The notes beneath the pieces were generated by a model. That model ran no database searches and was not told the origin of the DNA. It saw only the letters and a list, made by a program, of their open reading frames with translations. A stretch of DNA of 64,000 nt. Origin: DASXTC01 sp036505635 (lineage in GTDB: Bacteria > Acidobacteriota > Polarisedimenticolia > JACPZX01 > DASXTC01). The stretch spans positions 97,570 through 161,569 of the forward strand of contig DASXTC010000037.1 in the NCBI GenBank assembly GCA_036505635.1, given 5' to 3'. A program made the position numbers and the translations under genes. Shown piece after piece: positions 52,903-61,065 of this stretch (position 1 is its first letter; every line of letters begins with the position of its first letter).

Positions 52903-53568
52903 CTACTCCGGCGCTTCCCATCCGTCCTGGCCGATCAGCTTCACGAAGACGCAGTCGTCGTAATGCTCCGTCCGTACGCCCGCCGGCCCCTTGATCATGA
53001 CGGTGAGGGTCTGTCTTCGCTCGTCTCCCACCGGAATGACGAGCCTCCCTCCGGTGTCCAGTTGCGCCAGCAGCGGCGCCGGCACCGAGGGGGCCCCAGC
53101 CGTCACCACGACGCGCGAGAAGGGCGCCTCCTCCGGCCATCCGGCGGTGCCGTCACCCACGCGCAGGTGCACGTTGTCCAGCCCCAGCTCCCGCAGCGCG
53201 GCGCGCGCCCTCGTCGAAAGCGGGCGCAGCCGCTCCACGCTGAAGACGTCCTTCGCCAGGCTCGCCAGCAGCGCCGTCTGGTATCCCGAGCCGGTGCCGA
53301 TCTCCAGGACCCGATCCTCCGCGCCCACCTTGAGAAGCTGCGTCATCAACGCCACGATGTAGGGCTGCGAGATCGTCTGGCGAGCGCCGATCGGCAGCGC
53401 GTTGTCCGAGTAGGCCTGCCCGGCCAGCGCCTCCTCCACGAAGAGATGCCGGGGCAGGCTCCCCATGATCGCGAGGACGCGCGGATCGGTGATGCCGCGC
53501 GGGGCGAGCTGGCGCTCCAGCATCTGGCGTCTTCGGATCGCGAACTCGTCGCCGACCGCGTGCTTCAC
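52903..53568 (-). CDS. pcm: Protein-L-isoaspartate O-methyltransferase
   Basis: The 221-aa product has LPIGARQTISQPYIVALMTQ and the SAM-binding VLEIGTGSGYQTALLASLA. It repairs isoaspartyl residues in damaged proteins. The GTG at 53568 overlaps the surE stop as GTGA; surE-pcm pairing is common. Confidence 0.95.
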   Translation of the reverse strand: MKHAVGDEFAIRRRQMLERQLAPRGITDPRVLAIMGSLPRHLFVEEALAGQAYSDNALPIGARQTISQPYIVALMTQLLKVGAEDRVLEIGTGSGYQTALLASLAKDVFSVERLRPLSTRARAALRELGLDNVHLRVGDGTAGWPEEAPFSRVVVTAGAPSVPAPLLAQLDTGGRLVIPVGDERRQTLTVMIKGPAGVRTEHYDDCVFVKLIGQDGWEAPE

Positions 53569-54374
53569 CGCGCGCCTCCTCCCCCGCCCGCCGGTGGCGC
53601 GGTGAGATCCCAGGAGGAGATGGTCGCCATCACCCGGTCGTTGGTGAGATCCAGGTGCAGCGGCGTGACCGAGACGCACCCCTCGATGACGGCCGCGTAG
53701 TCGCTGCGGGGGTCCTCGGTCCATTCGGGAGGGGTCCCGCCGATCCAGAAGTACTGGCGGCCCGACGGATCCATCCGTTCGATCACCCCCTCCTTGTAGA
53801 CGCGGCGGCCCAGCCGCGTGGTCTTCACGCCGTGCAGCGGCGGCATCGGCACGTTCACGTTGAGCAAGGTGTCGTCGGGCATCCCGCGCTCCAGCACCCG
53901 TCGCGCGAGCTGGGCGGTGAAGGCGGCCGCGGCCTCGTAGGTCTCCTCCGGGTCGTGGGGCCAGTTCGGCCCCGAGAAACCCGATTCCGTCATCGCCGCG
54001 CGTGAGATCGCCAGCGACGGATAGCCCAGCAGCGTCCCTTCGAACGCCGCCGCCACGGTGCCCGAGTAGGTGACGTCGTCGCCGAGGTTGTACCCGCGAT
54101 TGATCCCCGAGATCACCATGTCGACCTTCATCTCCAGCAGGTTGAAGACCGCGAGGTTGACGCAGTCGGTGGGAGTGCCGTCCACCGAGTAGACATCCTC
54201 GGCGTGGCGCCGCACGCGCAGCGGCTGCTTGAGGGTGAGCGCGTGGCTGACGGCGCTCTGGTCCCTGTCGGGCGCCACGATGACGACCCGGCCGATCGCG
54301 GACAGGGCGCGGGCCAGCACCGTCAGCCCCGGCACCCCGATCCCGTCATCGTTTGTCACCAGGATGGTCGTCAC
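53565..54374 (-). CDS. surE: 5'/3'-nucleotidase SurE
   Basis: The 269-aa product starts MTTILVTNDDGIGVPGLTVL with the metal-binding NDD and contains VSGINRGYNLGDDVTYSGTV (preceded by DMVI). It dephosphorylates nucleoside monophosphates under stress. It is coupled to pcm. Confidence 0.96.
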   Translation of the reverse strand: MTTILVTNDDGIGVPGLTVLARALSAIGRVVIVAPDRDQSAVSHALTLKQPLRVRRHAEDVYSVDGTPTDCVNLAVFNLLEMKVDMVISGINRGYNLGDDVTYSGTVAAAFEGTLLGYPSLAISRAAMTESGFSGPNWPHDPEETYEAAAAFTAQLARRVLERGMPDDTLLNVNVPMPPLHGVKTTRLGRRVYKEGVIERMDPSGRQYFWIGGTPPEWTEDPRSDYAAVIEGCVSVTPLHLDLTNDRVMATISSWDLTAPPAGGGGGAR

Positions 54375-54386
54375 GGAAGGGTCATC

Positions 54387-54806
54387 TCACCGCGGCGGCG
54401 CGCCGCAGTATTCGCAGGAGGGGGCATCGGCCGACGACATGTGGCCGCACGAGGGGCACGGCGCCGTCCCCTCCCTCGTTTCGTTGAGGATCGCCCGGGC
54501 CTCCTCGGCCCGCGCCTGAGGGACGCAGATCTCGATCCGGGAGAGGGAGTCCACCACGGGCACCGGCATCTCGACGAAGGCCTTGCCCACGATCTGGCAC
54601 TCGATCCCTCCGCTCATGAGGAGCCCGCGCACGATCTCGGCCGTCTCGTCGTCGCGCACCCGCATGAGCACCGTCCATTTCTCCTCGGCGCCGGCCCGCT
54701 CGGGGACCTCCTCGGGCATCGGGCCGGCGACCAGGACCTCGGCGCAGTCGGTGCACGTCTCGACCCCTTCCTCGTATTCCAGCCGGCATGGCGGGCAGTA
54801 CGGCAT
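54387..54806 (-). CDS. DUF2007-like protein with two zinc ribbons
   Basis: The 139-aa product has an N-terminal CPPCRLEYEEGVETCTDC ribbon, a central ferredoxin-like part (AEIVRGLLMSGGIECQIVG, ARAEEARAILNE) typical of DUF2007, and a C-terminal CPSCGHMSSADAPSCEYCG ribbon. GGAGG lies five bases before ATG 54806. Its function is unknown; DUF2007 resembles PII-like signalling folds. Confidence 0.8.
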   Translation of the reverse strand: MPYCPPCRLEYEEGVETCTDCAEVLVAGPMPEEVPERAGAEEKWTVLMRVRDDETAEIVRGLLMSGGIECQIVGKAFVEMPVPVVDSLSRIEICVPQARAEEARAILNETREGTAPCPSCGHMSSADAPSCEYCGAPPR

Positions 54807-54922
54807 GGCGACCTCCACCGATTCAACGGGGCGTGAGCTGTGGCTGCGCGTGGGGCGCGGGCCGAATCATCGGCATACGCGGAGTGAGTATAGGTCAGGC
54901 CGGAGGATGGATGGGAGAGTTT

Positions 54923-54999
54923 TGGTCGGGACGACTGGATTTGAACCAGCGACCCCTAGACCCCCAGTCTAGTGCGCTACCAGGCTGCGCCACGTCCCG
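54923..54999 (-). tRNA. tRNA-Pro (anticodon GGG)
   Basis: A 77-nt cloverleaf with acceptor CGGGACG/CGTCCCG, anticodon stem CTAGA/TCTAG with loop CTGGGGG (anticodon GGG), T-loop TTCAAAT and encoded CCA. Its 5' end is 11 bp from the stop of the element 2 integrase, and no good promoter precedes it. Confidence 0.94.
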
Positions 55000-55010
55000 A
55001 CCGTTTAATA

Positions 55011-56111
55011 TTAAGCACTTCCGCTTGCGGCTCGATCCGGGGATTCCTGAAAAGTGTCCACATTGTGTCCACCGATCGCCCGTGGGGGTTCCGGCTGCCG
55101 GCCCATGAGCGGAACGGCCGCCTTCATGTGTTCGGGCGATAGGTGGGCGTAGATCATCGTGGTCTTGATGTCCCCGTGGCCGAGTAGTTCCTTGAGGCGG
55201 AACAGGTCACCGCCGCGCATAGCATACCACGATGCGAAGGTGTGTCTCAGGGTGTGGAACGTCACCTCCGCGCCGAGTCCCGCATCCGTGCGGGCCTTCT
55301 CGAAGGCGGTCCTCACGCTCACGAGGCGCTTTCCGCGCCAAGTGAAGACACGCCCGCTGATGGACCGGACCTTCGACAGCCCGGAAAGGGCCGCGTGAAG
55401 CGTGGGCGTCAACGGTATCTCGCGGCGCCTGCCCGACTTCGTGTTCGTCTGGTCGAAGTAGAGCAGTCCACGATCCAGCTTGACGTGACCCCACTCCAGG
55501 CCAAGTACCTCCGATCGCCTACCGCCAGTCTCCAGCGCAGTGATGAGGATCGGTTTGAGGTGTCGATGGGCCTTTTCGATCAGCTTGTCGGCCTCCTTGT
55601 GGGTCAGGAATCGAGGATCCCCCTTCAACACTTCGCGCTCGGGGACGTGAAGGACGGGGTTATCGTGACGCCTCCCCCACTCCACCGCCAGCGCCATGAC
55701 CTTCGACAGCACCGCCCGCTCGTTGTTGATCGTGGTGGCCGCCAGTCCGTCCTTTTCCCGCCGGGCCATGTACCCGCTGATCGTGAGCGGGGTGATCGCC
55801 GTGAGGTAGGTCTCGCCAAAGAACGGAATCAGGTTGCTTTCGATCTCGACTTCGGCCCACTCGTGACACCGCTTGTTCGCGTAGTGCTTCGCCATGACCT
55901 CCCGGGCGTGGTCCGCGAAAAGCACAAGCTTGATCCGCCGCAGCTCGGGATTCTTGCCCTCCTGAATATCCTTGAGCCGCGTGGACAGAACGATCGTCGC
56001 TTCGTCCTTCGTTACCGGGCCGATCTTCTCTCGGATCCGCTTACCCGCCCGGCCCGGCGGATTGCGGTAGTCCATGAAGTAGTTCTTTCCTCGCTTGAAG
56101 ATCTTCGCCAT
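55011..56111 (-). CDS. Tyrosine integrase of element 2
   Basis: The 366-aa product has an N-terminal region (MAKIFKRGKNYFMDYRNPPG), a core-binding domain, and catalytic residues: Arg in LETGGRRSEVLG, HTLRHTFASWYAM, LGHGDIKTTMIYAHL with the Tyr. It is not closely similar to the element 1 integrase, so the two were acquired separately. It lies next to tRNA-Pro(GGG). Confidence 0.92.
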   Translation of the reverse strand: MAKIFKRGKNYFMDYRNPPGRAGKRIREKIGPVTKDEATIVLSTRLKDIQEGKNPELRRIKLVLFADHAREVMAKHYANKRCHEWAEVEIESNLIPFFGETYLTAITPLTISGYMARREKDGLAATTINNERAVLSKVMALAVEWGRRHDNPVLHVPEREVLKGDPRFLTHKEADKLIEKAHRHLKPILITALETGGRRSEVLGLEWGHVKLDRGLLYFDQTNTKSGRRREIPLTPTLHAALSGLSKVRSISGRVFTWRGKRLVSVRTAFEKARTDAGLGAEVTFHTLRHTFASWYAMRGGDLFRLKELLGHGDIKTTMIYAHLSPEHMKAAVPLMGRQPEPPRAIGGHNVDTFQESPDRAASGSA

Positions 56112-56114
56112 CTC

Positions 56115-56312
56115 CTACCTCCCGCCCTTTCCGGGCTTTGTATTCACGCCCCAGTACGTTAGCGCCCTCTTGAGTCGCTTCGGATCGATCTGATCCTCCC
56201 TGCCTAGATACTCGCAAACCTTCGGAGTCACCTTCTCTCCCTTTCGGACAGATCGCATAATGTAGAGATATGTCGTCCCGTTGGGCGCTCGGTGCCGTCT
56301 TAGGTAAGCCAT
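56115..56312 (-). CDS. Small protein resembling the N-terminus of IS-type transposases, probably leaderless
   Basis: The 65-aa product starts MAYLRRHRAPNGTTYLYIMR and contains KVTPKVCEYLGRED, like the opening of some IS4/IS1634-type transposases, but there is no catalytic domain after it. It is four bases from the integrase start. The promoter (56319-56347) would start transcription at about the ATG itself, and there is no Shine-Dalgarno, so translation is probably leaderless. It may be an integrase regulator or excision factor. Confidence 0.6.
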   Translation of the reverse strand: MAYLRRHRAPNGTTYLYIMRSVRKGEKVTPKVCEYLGREDQIDPKRLKRALTYWGVNTKPGKGGR

Positions 56313-56318
56313 GCGGAC

Positions 56319-56347
56319 AGTGTAGACATAACTGTATCGAGTGTCAA
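56319..56347 (-). promoter_or_regulatory. Promoter of the integrase operon of element 2
   Basis: Minus-strand -35 TTGACA (56342-56347), a 17-bp spacer and -10 TACACT (56319-56324). The expected start point, 6-7 bases downstream, falls at or next to the ATG at 56312. Confidence 0.7.
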
Positions 56348-56421
56348 GCGTGTCCCTTCGTGTCTGGGCGATCCTCATGTATGCTCGTGATCTCGGAGAC
56401 ATCCCACCATCGGAGGGGATC

Positions 56422-57348
56422 ATGAGAATGTCCAGCTTCGCTCGCGCCCTCGCTCTGTGTATCCCGGCAACCTTTTCCACCGTCCTCGCTCAAAGCCCCC
56501 TCCTCTTGCAGGAGGTCGAGATCCTTGACCCCGCACTGTCTGCCTCTCTCGTTGCGAGTCAACAGGCGGGAGGCTGCACCGCACCTCTGGTGGAGCCGTG
56601 GGGCAATCAAACCTTCGCATGCTCGGTGTATGGGCTGGACTACTCCACTGTGGTCGCGGCAGACGGTTCGGTGATCAGGTGGATCCGTGATAGTCTGAAT
56701 CCAGATCCCGATTGTCCTGTCACGTATCGGCAAGCCCTGCGTATCCTCGTGACACGGCCAGATGGCTCTACAAGAGAAGTGCTTCGTGTTTCCTCCCAGC
56801 GGGGCTTCAATTGCACGATGAGCGGTTGCGAAACTCGGCTCTACGCAGGCGGGGGTGGCGGTGGTGACATGAAGGTCACGTATGACTTGACGAATGGAGT
56901 TCTCCTGATTGATCGAAGCGTGTCCATAATCGACTGCGCCTCCAGCCAGGAGATTGCATCTGATCGCGGCGTGATCGCCATCTCGGGCTTCCCGCCGCTT
57001 TTCGACACTCTCTTGACCTTCGTCCCATCCGGTCAGGCGCTTTCGATTCTGACGCCCGCCCATCCAGAAGGATTCCGTTCTGCCGATTCGCTCCAAGTGT
57101 GGACGGGCAACGTCCACACCTTGCCCGACTGGTCGCAGGCGCAGGCGTTGACGTGCAGCGCCGCGATCAACCCGACTCCCGGTCAGGTCGTGACTGTCCC
57201 TGACACTCTCCCCGCGCCGGCGGCGGGCGAAGGCCGCTACTACATCGCCGCGGCGACTCACGGTCTGGATCGCAGACTCGGCCGGCAGAGTGTCAACGGC
57301 ATCTTGTCGGCTCGGGATCCGTCGTCGCTCCCGACGTGTGGCCCGTAG
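56422..57348 (+). CDS. Secreted hypothetical protein (element 2 cargo)
   Basis: The 308-aa product has a signal peptide (FARALALCIPATFSTVLAQ) and a mature part rich in beta strands, Gly and Cys (CTMSGCETRLYAGG, IDCASSQE). GGAGG lies five bases before ATG 56422. No family recognised. It is oriented opposite to the integrase and has lower GC than the core genes, so it is probably cargo. Confidence 0.65.
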   Translation: MRMSSFARALALCIPATFSTVLAQSPLLLQEVEILDPALSASLVASQQAGGCTAPLVEPWGNQTFACSVYGLDYSTVVAADGSVIRWIRDSLNPDPDCPVTYRQALRILVTRPDGSTREVLRVSSQRGFNCTMSGCETRLYAGGGGGGDMKVTYDLTNGVLLIDRSVSIIDCASSQEIASDRGVIAISGFPPLFDTLLTFVPSGQALSILTPAHPEGFRSADSLQVWTGNVHTLPDWSQAQALTCSAAINPTPGQVVTVPDTLPAPAAGEGRYYIAAATHGLDRRLGRQSVNGILSARDPSSLPTCGP

Positions 57349-57542
57349 GTGATCCGGACCCGCATCGCGGCCCTCCAGAATACGCCCGCCCCGACTGGCC
57401 CGAATCGTCAACGATCTTTTCCCGGACGGCCTCTAGCACGTCCCGGCCCTCGTTCGCGGCTCCTGCGCGCTCTGCGGGGCTCGGTTTCCCGATCCCAGCC
57501 TCGCGTGCCACGCGTGCGGCCCCCTTCAGGTATCATGGGCGG

Positions 57543-58013
57543 ATGAGACCCGGCCCCGCCATCGCCGTCCTGTCGGCTCCCATGCTCTGCGCGGCCTTCG
57601 TCATGGCGAGCGCCCCTGCCCCCGCGCAGAGCCACGGCGGGATGAACGAGGCCGGCATTGTGATCCTTGAGCGAGCGCCGGTCTACCCGAACCCTCGCAG
57701 CACACGGCCGACAACGATCCTCGCCCTCGGGGCTCCCGTGGCCGCGTCGGTTAAAGTCCGTGGGCCTGACTTGAACTTCTTCCAAGAGAAGTTCGGCCGA
57801 GTCCGCGTGGTCTACTTCAGGGGCGACAGGCTCCACGACTTCGGATGGATCGAGGCGGCCGCTCTGGCACGCTTCTACTACGGCGCGTGTCCCCCGGTTG
57901 GCGGCCCGATGATGATGAGGGGCGTTCGGTGGGAGTGGACCGACTGTTTCAAGTCGGCCCACGATGCGAAGCTCCAGGAGCTCGGAATGCTCGTGCAGCC
58001 CGCGCGGCCATGA
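57543..58013 (+). CDS. Secreted SH3-like hypothetical protein (element 2 cargo)
   Basis: The 156-aa product has a signal peptide (AIAVLSAPMLCAAFVMASAP, then APAQS). A region follows (GIVILERAPVYPNPRSTRPT, VRVVYFRGDRLHDFGWIEAA) with the shape of a bacterial SH3-like domain. The ribosome-binding site is weak. Function unknown; such domains often bind cell-wall peptides. Confidence 0.55.
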   Translation: MRPGPAIAVLSAPMLCAAFVMASAPAPAQSHGGMNEAGIVILERAPVYPNPRSTRPTTILALGAPVAASVKVRGPDLNFFQEKFGRVRVVYFRGDRLHDFGWIEAAALARFYYGACPPVGGPMMMRGVRWEWTDCFKSAHDAKLQELGMLVQPARP

Positions 58014-58096
58014 CTGAGGTTTCTCGGCTCGGGCCTCTTCCTGAATCCTCTTGGCTCGACTGACGCGCGAGTGAGAGACGCCAACGGACGCGGCCA

Positions 58097-58486
58097 TCAT
58101 CCCGCGGTCGGAGGTGCCGGCTCCGGTGCGAGCCTCAGTCCGCGGCGCTTGATGTCCGTCATGTAGGCGCGCAGCCGATCCTCCTCTGCAAGGTCGGCTT
58201 CGGCGAAACGCTTCAGCTCATCCACCAGCGCGGCGGCCGACTCCCTGTTCGTGAACTCGACCGTGGCGACATACCCGTCCACGCGGGCCTCAAGATCGGG
58301 GATGACCCCCTTGTGTCTCACCAGCGCGCGAACGACTCGCGCCCAGAACTTCGCGTCATCCTGAGCGAAGGGCTTCTTGCCGTATAGCATGTGGCGGATG
58401 AGATCCAGCGCCGGGCCGGAGGCGTCCATCCACATTTCGATCACCTCCCGCACCTCATCCTGACTCAACGGCTCCGCGTTCGTCAT
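58097..58486 (-). CDS. Hypothetical helical protein, last of the element 2 leftward run
   Basis: The 129-aa product (MTNAEPLSQDEVREVIEMWM) is helical with no known family. GGGAGGA lies at a good distance before ATG 58486 and would be too close to the ATG at 58492, which decides the start. It follows the conserved GC-rich segment after gene C. Element 1 has nothing similar there. Confidence 0.6.
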   Translation of the reverse strand: MTNAEPLSQDEVREVIEMWMDASGPALDLIRHMLYGKKPFAQDDAKFWARVVRALVRHKGVIPDLEARVDGYVATVEFTNRESAAALVDELKRFAEADLAEEDRLRAYMTDIKRRGLRLAPEPAPPTAG

Positions 58487-58604
58487 GTTCATTCCTCCCA
58501 AGAGTGATCGCGCGGTTGGGAGCCGGTCGTCCCGGCCGGGGCGCCGCGCGATCAGCTCTGCCCCGAACTCATCTACCGCGTGGGGGTGCGTCCCCCGAGA
58601 GTGC

Positions 58605-58684
58605 GCCGGCCCCCGCCCCGAAGGAGTGCGGGGCGCGTCCAGGGGACCGGCCGCCGGCCGGTGGGGGCCGACGTTGGACGCTGG
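58605..58684 (-). other. Conserved GC-rich segment downstream of gene C (element 2 copy)
   Basis: The counterpart of 44100-44178, read on the minus strand. It lies between gene C and the 129-aa gene. No convincing reading frame crosses both copies. See the element 1 entry for the matching blocks. Confidence 0.6.
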
Positions 58685-58766
58685 CGAGGCGGGTTAACCG
58701 CCCGGCACGGCAGGAGGCCAATCCATCCGCGCCTGACTTGCCCGCACCTCGCCTTGTGGGGCAGAC

Positions 58767-59738
58767 CTACATCACCTCATCCATCAACGGCTCGTTTTTC
58801 AACATGCCCGACTCCAGCTCCGCGCGCCTCCGGCGCAGCCGCCGAAGCTCGGCAGGCTCCACGTCGGGCAACACCGTGGCGAGCAGGTCATCGCCCAGAA
58901 GTGCTGCGAACGGCATGAGCCCCCAACACTCGCCGTCGAGCCGATCTGCGATCCCACAGATTCGCTCTGCCTCGCGCAACGCCGCGTCCACTTGTGGCGG
59001 AAGCGCCCGCTTCGGACGCCGAAGGTGGAGGGCGATCCGTGTCGCGTCCATCGCCTCCCGCACGCTCGCGGCGATCTTCTCCAGGACGCGATCCCGGAGT
59101 GTTGTCGCCAGGCCGTGCCGGGCCTCGCGCTCGGCCTTCGATCTGGCGGCCAACAACGCCTCCGGTTCCGCGCGGCCGGCCTCGAAGGCCGCCTCCGCGG
59201 CGTCCAGGTTTGTCGTCGCTTCGTCGATGCGGGCCTCAAGATCCTCGGGCATCGGCCGGCCCCGGTATTGGATCGCCTCCTGTTCCAGGCCGCGCCGGAT
59301 GCACCTCCAGTGATCGACCCGCTCTCTCCGGGCCGGCTGAGAGTCGGACAGATCGCCCGCGGCGTCGAGGCGGGCCTGCACGAGCGCGATGTTGTGCTCC
59401 AGCGAGGAGATGCCAGCGTCCAACTCTGCCGTTTTTCGGCCATCCCCCAGGAGGCGGCCGCGACGCTCGCGCAGCTCGGCGAGACTGCCGGTGTAGGTGC
59501 TCACCCTCTCCCGATCGTTTTTCGCGGACCCGGAGCTGATGTATGCCTCCCGGTCGAGCCGTCGAGCTGCGCGGTGCGCCTTCTCATACGTCGAGCCACT
59601 CAGCGTGACGCCGTGACGCTCACAGGCCGCGGCACCATCCTTGACCGGGTGCTCCCTGTCCAGCGCGATGCTCCAGTCGGCCGGCGCCGACAGTGCCGAC
59701 TCCAGCGGCCCCTGGGCCTCCTTCAGATTCGACTTCAT
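58767..59738 (-). CDS. Conserved element protein C, element 2 form (323 aa)
   Basis: The product (MKSNLKEAQGPLESALSAPA) is coiled-coil rich (LEHNIALVQARLDAAGD, EARIDEATTNLDAAEAAF) and is related to 43100-44035 in the central part. It overlaps gene B as ATGA. The terminal regions differ between the two elements. Function unknown. Confidence 0.65.
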   Translation of the reverse strand: MKSNLKEAQGPLESALSAPADWSIALDREHPVKDGAAACERHGVTLSGSTYEKAHRAARRLDREAYISSGSAKNDRERVSTYTGSLAELRERRGRLLGDGRKTAELDAGISSLEHNIALVQARLDAAGDLSDSQPARRERVDHWRCIRRGLEQEAIQYRGRPMPEDLEARIDEATTNLDAAEAAFEAGRAEPEALLAARSKAEREARHGLATTLRDRVLEKIAASVREAMDATRIALHLRRPKRALPPQVDAALREAERICGIADRLDGECWGLMPFAALLGDDLLATVLPDVEPAELRRLRRRRAELESGMLKNEPLMDEVM

Positions 59739-60052
59739 GCCGCACCTCCCCGGACCGCCTCGATCTTGTCCAACAGCATGACGAGGCGTCGCTGGCCCGG
59801 TTCGTCCAAGTCTCCTCGAAGGGCCAAACGGGTCAAGTCGTCGGCCTCCGTCTTCTCTTTCGTGCTGAGGGGTCCGCCCAGCGCCCGCCCCCGCTCGTCT
59901 GTGAGCTTGAGGATCGGATGTCCGGCCGGGGCCATTAGCACGGCGGCTCCCGGCTCCAGTACCATCGCGAGCTGGTGCAGTGCCGCGTCACGGGACAGGC
60001 CGGAGCCGGCTGCCCACGAGCGGATCTGTTGCTTCAACGAATCGGGGATCAT
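59735..60052 (-). CDS. Conserved element protein B, element 2 form (105 aa)
   Basis: The product starts MIPDSLKQQIRSWAAGSGLS; its C-terminal ~45 residues match the end of the element 1 protein at 42615-43103. The N-terminus is unrelated. Four-base overlaps with genes A and C on either side show tight coupling. Confidence 0.65.
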   Translation of the reverse strand: MIPDSLKQQIRSWAAGSGLSRDAALHQLAMVLEPGAAVLMAPAGHPILKLTDERGRALGGPLSTKEKTEADDLTRLALRGDLDEPGQRRLVMLLDKIEAVRGGAA

Positions 60053-60555
60053 GCTTCCTCCATTGCGGCACCATCGCCGCTCGTGTCGGCCTTCCGGCCG
60101 TCGTCTTCGCCCCGTGCTGCGGCTTCGTCGGCCTCCACGCCCTGAGAGTCGCCCCCGGCTTCGTTCGGCGTGCTGGAGGCCAGCGGCAGGCCACCACGGA
60201 GGGGGCGCGACTCCCGGACCGGAGCCGAGGGAAGCCCCCTCAGCTTGCGCGCCCCCTCCCGATCCGAGGCCAACCTGATCGAGCGGTACAGCGCCTCAAG
60301 CTGAGAAACCCCCCGGGTGTGCGTCATCAGCTCGGCCGACTCCGCGCCCTCCAGGCGGCCGTACAGGTCCAGAAACCGCGCCTGCATCGCCCGCAACATC
60401 CCCGACGCGCCCGGAGTCGCCCGGGCCATCTCCTCGCCCATCGTGAGGAGCAGCGGCCCGAGATCCCCGTCCATCTCGCCCGACGCCATGCGGCGCCGCG
60501 TCTGCCACAGGAAGCGGAGCAGGGGGTCCGTCTGGTGCCGCTCGCGCCTAGCCAT
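60049..60555 (-). CDS. Conserved element protein A, element 2 form (168 aa)
   Basis: The product starts MARRERHQTDPLLRFLWQTR and is homologous over its length to 41901-42407, with an identical count of 168 residues. Shared runs are LYGRLEGAE, GVSQLEALYRSIRLAS (differing by one) and REGARKLRGLPS/T. The first codons are conserved even at DNA level. It is the first gene after the conserved regulatory block. Confidence 0.75.
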   Translation of the reverse strand: MARRERHQTDPLLRFLWQTRRRMASGEMDGDLGPLLLTMGEEMARATPGASGMLRAMQARFLDLYGRLEGAESAELMTHTRGVSQLEALYRSIRLASDREGARKLRGLPSAPVRESRPLRGGLPLASSTPNEAGGDSQGVEADEAAARGEDDGRKADTSGDGAAMEEA

Positions 60556-60663
60556 TCGCGCCTCGGTGACATGCTGGAACGGTCAGGGAAAACCTGGGAT
60601 ACATGCGTCTTGTGCATGCGTTTCCAGTTCTTTGCATATCATGCCCACCCTCTTTCGCCTTGC
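60556..60663 (-). promoter_or_regulatory. Conserved regulatory block upstream of gene A (element 2 copy)
   Basis: The minus-strand counterpart of 41793-41900. It shares GCAAGGCGAAAG, ATGATATGCA, ACGCAT, TCCCA and CGTTCCAGCATGT in the same order. The sequence between the patches has diverged. Confidence 0.65.
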
Positions 60664-60754
60664 CGCGGAGCGGACGCGGGCGGGCCGGACCCGTGGACAC
60701 TCGGTGGACACGCCCGCTGAAAGCCCTTGCGGGGTGCGGCCTTTCTGGTTCACG

Positions 60755-60771
60755 CTGGACTAGCAGTCCAG
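60755..60771. promoter_or_regulatory. Perfect 7-3-7 palindrome (element 2)
   Basis: CTGGACT-AGC-AGTCCAG lies between the repeat array and the conserved block, at the position where element 1 has a different palindrome of the same geometry. No T-run follows. Confidence 0.4.
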
Positions 60772-60942
60772 TGCGTCTGCGGAGTCCATGGCACCATCCG
60801 GCCGTGAGGGAGTCGAGGCCGGGCAGGGCGGGACGCGGGCATGGCACACTTTCTCTTAGCGCCGTGTACCTGGGTGAGTCCGCCGGCAGTGCTGGCGCGA
60901 TACTGGCGGGCGCTCTGAAAGCGCCGCCGTCGCGGCAGCCGG

Positions 60943-61057
60943 TGTCCGTAGAAGTGTCCGTAGGTTGTCCGCACTGAGGTACGGACAGGGGGTATTGATC
61001 TTGCGGGTGTCCGTACCTTTGCGGCCGTGTCCGTACCGCTGTCCGTACCTGTCCGTA
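60943..61057. repeat. Candidate origin of element 2: iteron-like TGTCCGTA array
   Basis: TGTCCGTA occurs at 60943, 60955, 61008, 61028, 61040 and 61050, TGTCCGCA at 60966, and the complement TACGGACA at 60980: eight copies in 115 bp. The array lies directly downstream of the primase-ATPase stop at 61066. Clustered short repeats next to a Rep gene are typical of replication origins or copy-control sites. Confidence 0.6.
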
Positions 61058-61065
61058 CCTCACGC

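Noticed and set aside
52733..54999. The two tRNA-Pro genes as a pair of attachment repeats bounding an element
   Set aside because: They have different anticodons and complete cloverleafs, and the interval holds core genes (pcm, surE, DUF2007).
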